From the NCBI GenBank assembly GCA_036852015.1, contig JAANDG010000016.1:310001-374000 (forward strand): a stretch of 64,000 nucleotides of DNA, given 5' to 3'. The stretch is from Pelodera strongyloides (lineage: Eukaryota > Nematoda > Chromadorea > Rhabditida > Rhabditidae). The notes beneath the pieces were generated by a model that saw only the letters and a list, made by a program, of their open reading frames with translations, was not told where the DNA came from and did not search any database. A program made the translations under genes and the position numbers. This document shows positions 59,901 to 64,000 of this stretch, in pieces. The first letter of the stretch is position 1. The number at the start of each line of letters is the position of its first letter.

Positions 59901-62069
59901 ACTTTTCTCATATTAACTGACACTACTCTTTGCCTACCGCCCACATTTTATGGCTGTTTTCCGCTACCTGTTAACTCTCTTTTGCGGTTACTAGTTGTCC
60001 ATGTTTCAAGGCCGTCTTTCCAAACATTTTACCACCTAATAAACAACAAAATTTCTTGAATTTATTAGAAACAGAACTTGTTGGTAACATTTTCACTATC
60101 AGTAAAATTTAATAAGGCGCAAGGAGAGAAAGTAACTAGCCTTCACGTTAGCGCTGATTGGCAACGTGCCCACTTCTCCGTTAGATCTGGCACAACGCCA
60201 TCATACTATTTGCGATAAAAAAACGGGAACGATCCTACTGTAAGCAACCGCGTTCGTCCTAATTTATCATCATCGACGAAAGGTTTTTGGCGGAGATTTG
60301 GACTGAAAACCTCCGCAAATTTGCATGTGAAATATGACTTTCGGGGACGAGTTTGGCATCAGTTTAGGCCGGGTTTTCCCCAGTCTCTATCGGCAATCAA
60401 ATGAAAAAGCCGCGTTCGAGGTCACTCGCTAATTCGCTAATCACCCGGCGATATCTTAACTGTTTAACAGCGATTCGTTTTGCATACACCCGAGTACCCG
60501 ACGTGACCTATTTTGCGGTGAATATGCTGAAAAGGAGAAATGCTGAATAATTGAGAAAAAAAATTATCAGGGTATATCAGGACAAAACCGATAGATCAGT
60601 ACCGCCTACGAAAATATATAAACATGAAATATGAAAACGTAATAGTTATGATATTTTGTTTTGCAACTTGGTCAAGTATGTGTCTGGTGTAAATGAAGTG
60701 CATAAGATGTTCAACGCATTTATATGTACAGGCGAAATTTCTCTAAATTGGAACAATTTCCTCTAAGAAGATCTATTAAAGCCTGTGAATTAGTGTTTAT
60801 TGTTAAAGTGTATCTCGTGGATAACTTACCGTAATAGTTCAAAGAAAGTGCCGCGCGCGTTTCGGTGCGCATGACCTTCTGTGCAATTTTAGTGTTGTAA
60901 ATGGACTGAGTTGACACATTTCGAAACGATTTGTGACACTTTAAAGCACCTACCGAATATGGGTTATCAGACGATGGGAACTTTACAATTAAGACGGTTT
61001 GTGTGTTAATTGCCTTCTATTGCGAAGGACTTTATGAGAAATACAGGTTGGTTGGTCAAATAATATTTAGGGTAAGGTTAATGTGTGATAGCTGTATTTA
61101 TTACAAAAAATATGAACAGATAACCACGGTTTGCTAGTTAGAATTGGTGGTAAGGAGCAATACATGTAATGAAAACACAATGAACTATCTATAGCTCAAG
61201 TCCCAAAACAAAATTGCCACACCCAAAATCCGCCTAGCTAACTATGCCAATTTATTATGTGTCAAATCCATTTCTTTCTAATTAATAGTGTGTTGTCCTG
61301 ATAACACACCTAGTCCTTACCCATTTATTCTCATCTGACTTGTGTGTATATTAATGATGTGGTTTCTCTCGCACTCTTATCTACCCAAGTCATCTACATC
61401 TACGTGAGTGTGCACCGGAAATACCAACGTGACCTTTTTTGTTATTTTAGCTATTCAGTATTGTATACTGTATCCGGTACGAATAAATCCGAGGATTAGG
61501 TAAGTGAGTAGATACAGTATTTATGAAAATCCGTTGCAGGAATACCGTCATTCGGTTGTCAAGCTCGTATCGGTATCCTATGTCATAATGAGTCATAAGC
61601 GACCCAAGAAGTTCTAGCTCTCTATCTATCAGAATCAGGAAGTTGAAAAGTGAGCAATATGACGAAGCATGTGCCACCCAACAATAAATTTCTAAGCAAG
61701 ATAATTTTTAAGTAGTTATAACAAGCAAATATACGAGGATCTATCTTTATCCCCAAATGACTAGTTCTTGTGCTAACATTGTCGATTGGTATGAGTATCG
61801 TTGTCATTCATTGTTTGTAGAACTCTCATGAGTGTTTGCTAATAATTGTGTGAGGTCTAAAATAATAGTTGCAGACATGAGATGAGTGGGGGATAAGTCA
61901 TTATGAGCAACAATAGCTTATGATGGACATTATGTATGGTTGTGTCACGATATATCATAGGTAAAATATACATTGTAAGAGGTCCAGAATGTTCGGAAAT
62001 CCTCACAATGTGTAAAAAAAAGTTTTCAGGATTTGGAACACAATTTGATGTACAACCGTAATCATAACA

Positions 62070-62205
62070 ATCAGAGGTATGGCCGTAGGCACGTGGTTTT
62101 GAAGCAAATTCTGGAAAACTGCACTTACAATACTGAAATGTCTATGCACACAATAGAGCACTGAACAGCATATGTTGCAGAACCATGTGCCATACCGCTT
62201 TAAAA
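62070..62205. repeat. Inverted-repeat element related to the 37386 family
   Basis: The right end CCATGTGCCATACCGCTTTA pairs imperfectly with the left GGTATGGCCGTAGGCACGTG. The interior has CATATGTTGCAGAACC. The 108-codon frame across it is an artefact. Confidence 0.6.
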
Positions 62206-63736
62206 GTACAGCTAATTGGCCGATCAGTGTCAATTGCCTGTGTGTGTTGAAGACTGTTTGGAGTGTTGAAAGGGGGTTGTTCTCGAGAGTGTTAGTTACA
62301 CATTGCGACATACAAACAATCAAATACAAGGGGGATATTCACGGGAAAAGAGGATGACTAACTAAACACCTACGAACTCATCATATCAGTAGTAAGGTAG
62401 CAAATCTCAAAATAATATTCACGCAGATCAATAAAAATTTTAAAATCCTGAGATGGCTATAATTTGGGGGAATTTAACGATTATCCTGAGAGTCGCGCTG
62501 ATAAGCGCATGATAGTTTCATGGATATCTTATTAGAGCGATTTATGTGTCCGAAATTATATGCTGTCGAAATTTGCATATCACCCGCGGAAAGCGCAGTC
62601 CACAGACATTAATCACCCAGCTGATGGTTGATCGCGTCGTGCTGATAACATATGCAAATTTCCACAGTATGAAGGGGGATGGAACACCTAATATCAATAA
62701 AATATTATGTTCTGCAGTATAATATAAACAAAAACGTTTCTTCTTTGATAAAACTTTGGAAGAGCCCAAACGACCGAGAGGACATAAATACTTTCTGTCT
62801 ATGTCATCCCACTAAAGCGATAATATTCTATTGTTATCAGATAATCACATAATAGAAAGCACACATACAGCTTTACCGTATTATAAAAATCAAACATCTA
62901 ACCCAATATGTGTCAAATGTCATCGGCATTGTCGAGACTCGTCAATTGACATTCATCTGACAATAAACCGGCTGTTGTATCTTTATTATAGCTCCTCCTC
63001 TCATGCAAAAAGAGCATGCCAAAGGGCAACACCTAGAAGCCTTTGTGTTGCATGTATAGATTGTATATATTTGTTAATAATGGTTCACTGGATGCGCAAC
63101 TTTCAGTCTTCTAAACGGCAAATTCGTTAGCAGTGATACAACACATAACATGACATATGCAGAAATCACAACTGCGGCAAAAAATTGACCCGTATCAAAC
63201 TTCCAGTAGTTCCAAAACAAGGTGTATGTGTGTATGTTCTACATACACGACGAGTGACTTGCGGATGTAGCAGACGGCCAGCGTCATCAGTAAAAAAAAA
63301 AGAATGCAGCAAAAACACAACTTGACACGCCACTCCCAAAAACTGTGTTGAATTCACAGCAATAATGACAATTCCCTACCCCCATTAGCGTCCACTTCCA
63401 CCTAATTCCAACTCAACACACCACCAAACAACACACAATGCATTCAGAAGAGTTCATTCATCGGTTGTAAAAGGCTACCATATATGCATTGTACACGTAA
63501 AATAGAGGGAAACCACATCCACCGAGAAGATAGGACAGATTAAGGAGATCATTGCGTTCAAAGGGTAAAAGCTAATAAAACGTGGAAAATATATAATTCA
63601 CAGTAGCCAATACACCAGTAAGATATATTACAGTGCTTCCAAAATGTATGAAAAAAAAGCAAAGAAAGCAAAAATAGTACAATAATGTATAAAAGTCACA
63701 ATCAAAACACAGAGATGACTTTCAAATAGATAAAAA

Positions 63737-64000
63737 TTATGCAGTAGCAGGTTCGGGGGCCGAATTCTCGGTGTCATTCTCCTTGATCTTCTTGGCCTCC
63801 GCCTCAACTGTTGCCGACTCATCGTTAGTAGCGGGCCTCTTCACAGCCTTGCGCACCTGAACAAAAAAAAACATTTAACAATAGAGGACCAAGTTTGACA
63901 AAAGTAAAAGAGCAAGATACATCAATGTAGGTTCCAGAACATATAATTCATGGCAATAGTCTAATCATTAAAGAAAATATACGAAAACAAACACACCTCA
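63737..64000 (-). CDS. C-terminal coding exon of an unidentified gene (partial)
   Basis: The last exon 63856-63737 encodes 40 residues: basic start VRKAVKRPATNDE, then EAEAKKIKENDTE and a small-residue end APEPATA before TAA. The acceptor is TTCAGGTG. The previous exon appears to end at 63997, just at the window edge, with a GTGTGT donor in the right orientation. The tail is charged, low in hydrophobics and probably disordered. It could belong to a nuclear or cytoskeletal protein, but nothing identifies the family; the gene body lies outside the window. Confidence 0.7.

Larger units (their letters stand above)
51150..63736. other. 12.6-kb stretch upstream of the fusogen, no supported gene
   Basis: No chain of exons with consistent phase or recognisable domain was found on either strand. 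Open frames of 60-118 codons (for example 57772-58128 +, 62003-62329 -) lack homology cues or overlap repeats. Visible repeats: a GTGAGTGTTTATCTCT minisatellite near 51750, TGCATA-type inverted-repeat fragments (53570, 56175, 62070) and a 27-bp direct repeat (56864/56899). As it lies between the fusogen start and the start-side of nothing else known, it probably carries fusogen enhancers or distant 5' exons. Confidence 0.5.

Noticed and set aside
62003..62329. 108-codon minus-strand frame
   Set aside because: It crosses the inverted-repeat element at 62070-62205, so the length is explained by repeat sequence.

Overview
The window is nuclear DNA of a nematode, most likely Caenorhabditis or a close relative. 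It is AT-rich. Its genes are cut into many short exons separated by small introns with TTTCAG-type acceptors, and two genes have their ATG at or just after such an acceptor, as expected for spliced-leader trans-splicing. One gene encodes an EFF-1/AFF-1-type cell-cell fusogen, which points to nematodes. There is nothing prokaryotic: no operons, RBSs or CRISPR arrays. Multi-exon genes were rebuilt by hand, joining exons by reading frame, GT-AG sites and phase; exon coordinates are in each entry.

Layout. 1-3983 (-): a Dishevelled gene with DIX and PDZ domains, running off the left edge before its expected DEP domain. 3984-8919: repeat-rich intergenic DNA. 8920-10841 (+): STEEP1/CXorf56 homologue. 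11417-14370 (-): ZIP (SLC39) metal transporter. 14371-17780: repeats, no convincing gene. 17781-21081 (+): alpha-arrestin with a PPxY motif, convergent with 21308-27797 (-): an AAAP (SLC36/SLC38-like) amino-acid transporter whose introns hold at least six inverted-repeat transposons. 28503-29377 (+): a broken partial copy of the arrestin gene's 3' end, split by a small Helitron-like insertion. 30113-36852 (-) and 38742-42343 (-): tandem paralogues encoding C2H2 zinc-finger proteins with C-terminal 23-residue (STPR-type) basic repeats. 44706-51149 (-): eff-1-like fusogen. 51150-63736: a 12.6-kb stretch with no supported gene, probably including upstream regulatory DNA of the fusogen. 63737-64000 (-): the last coding exon of an unidentified gene.

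The genes do not form one pathway. They cover Wnt/planar polarity signalling, ER-to-Golgi trafficking, metal and amino-acid transport, ubiquitin-ligase adaptor function, transcription and cell fusion. What links the window is its load of short inverted-repeat elements, many starting TTAAAG(G/C) and sitting in introns or gene spacers. The strongest mobile-element observation is a 276-bp Helitron-like insertion with all terminal hallmarks, whose empty site is preserved in the parental arrestin gene.
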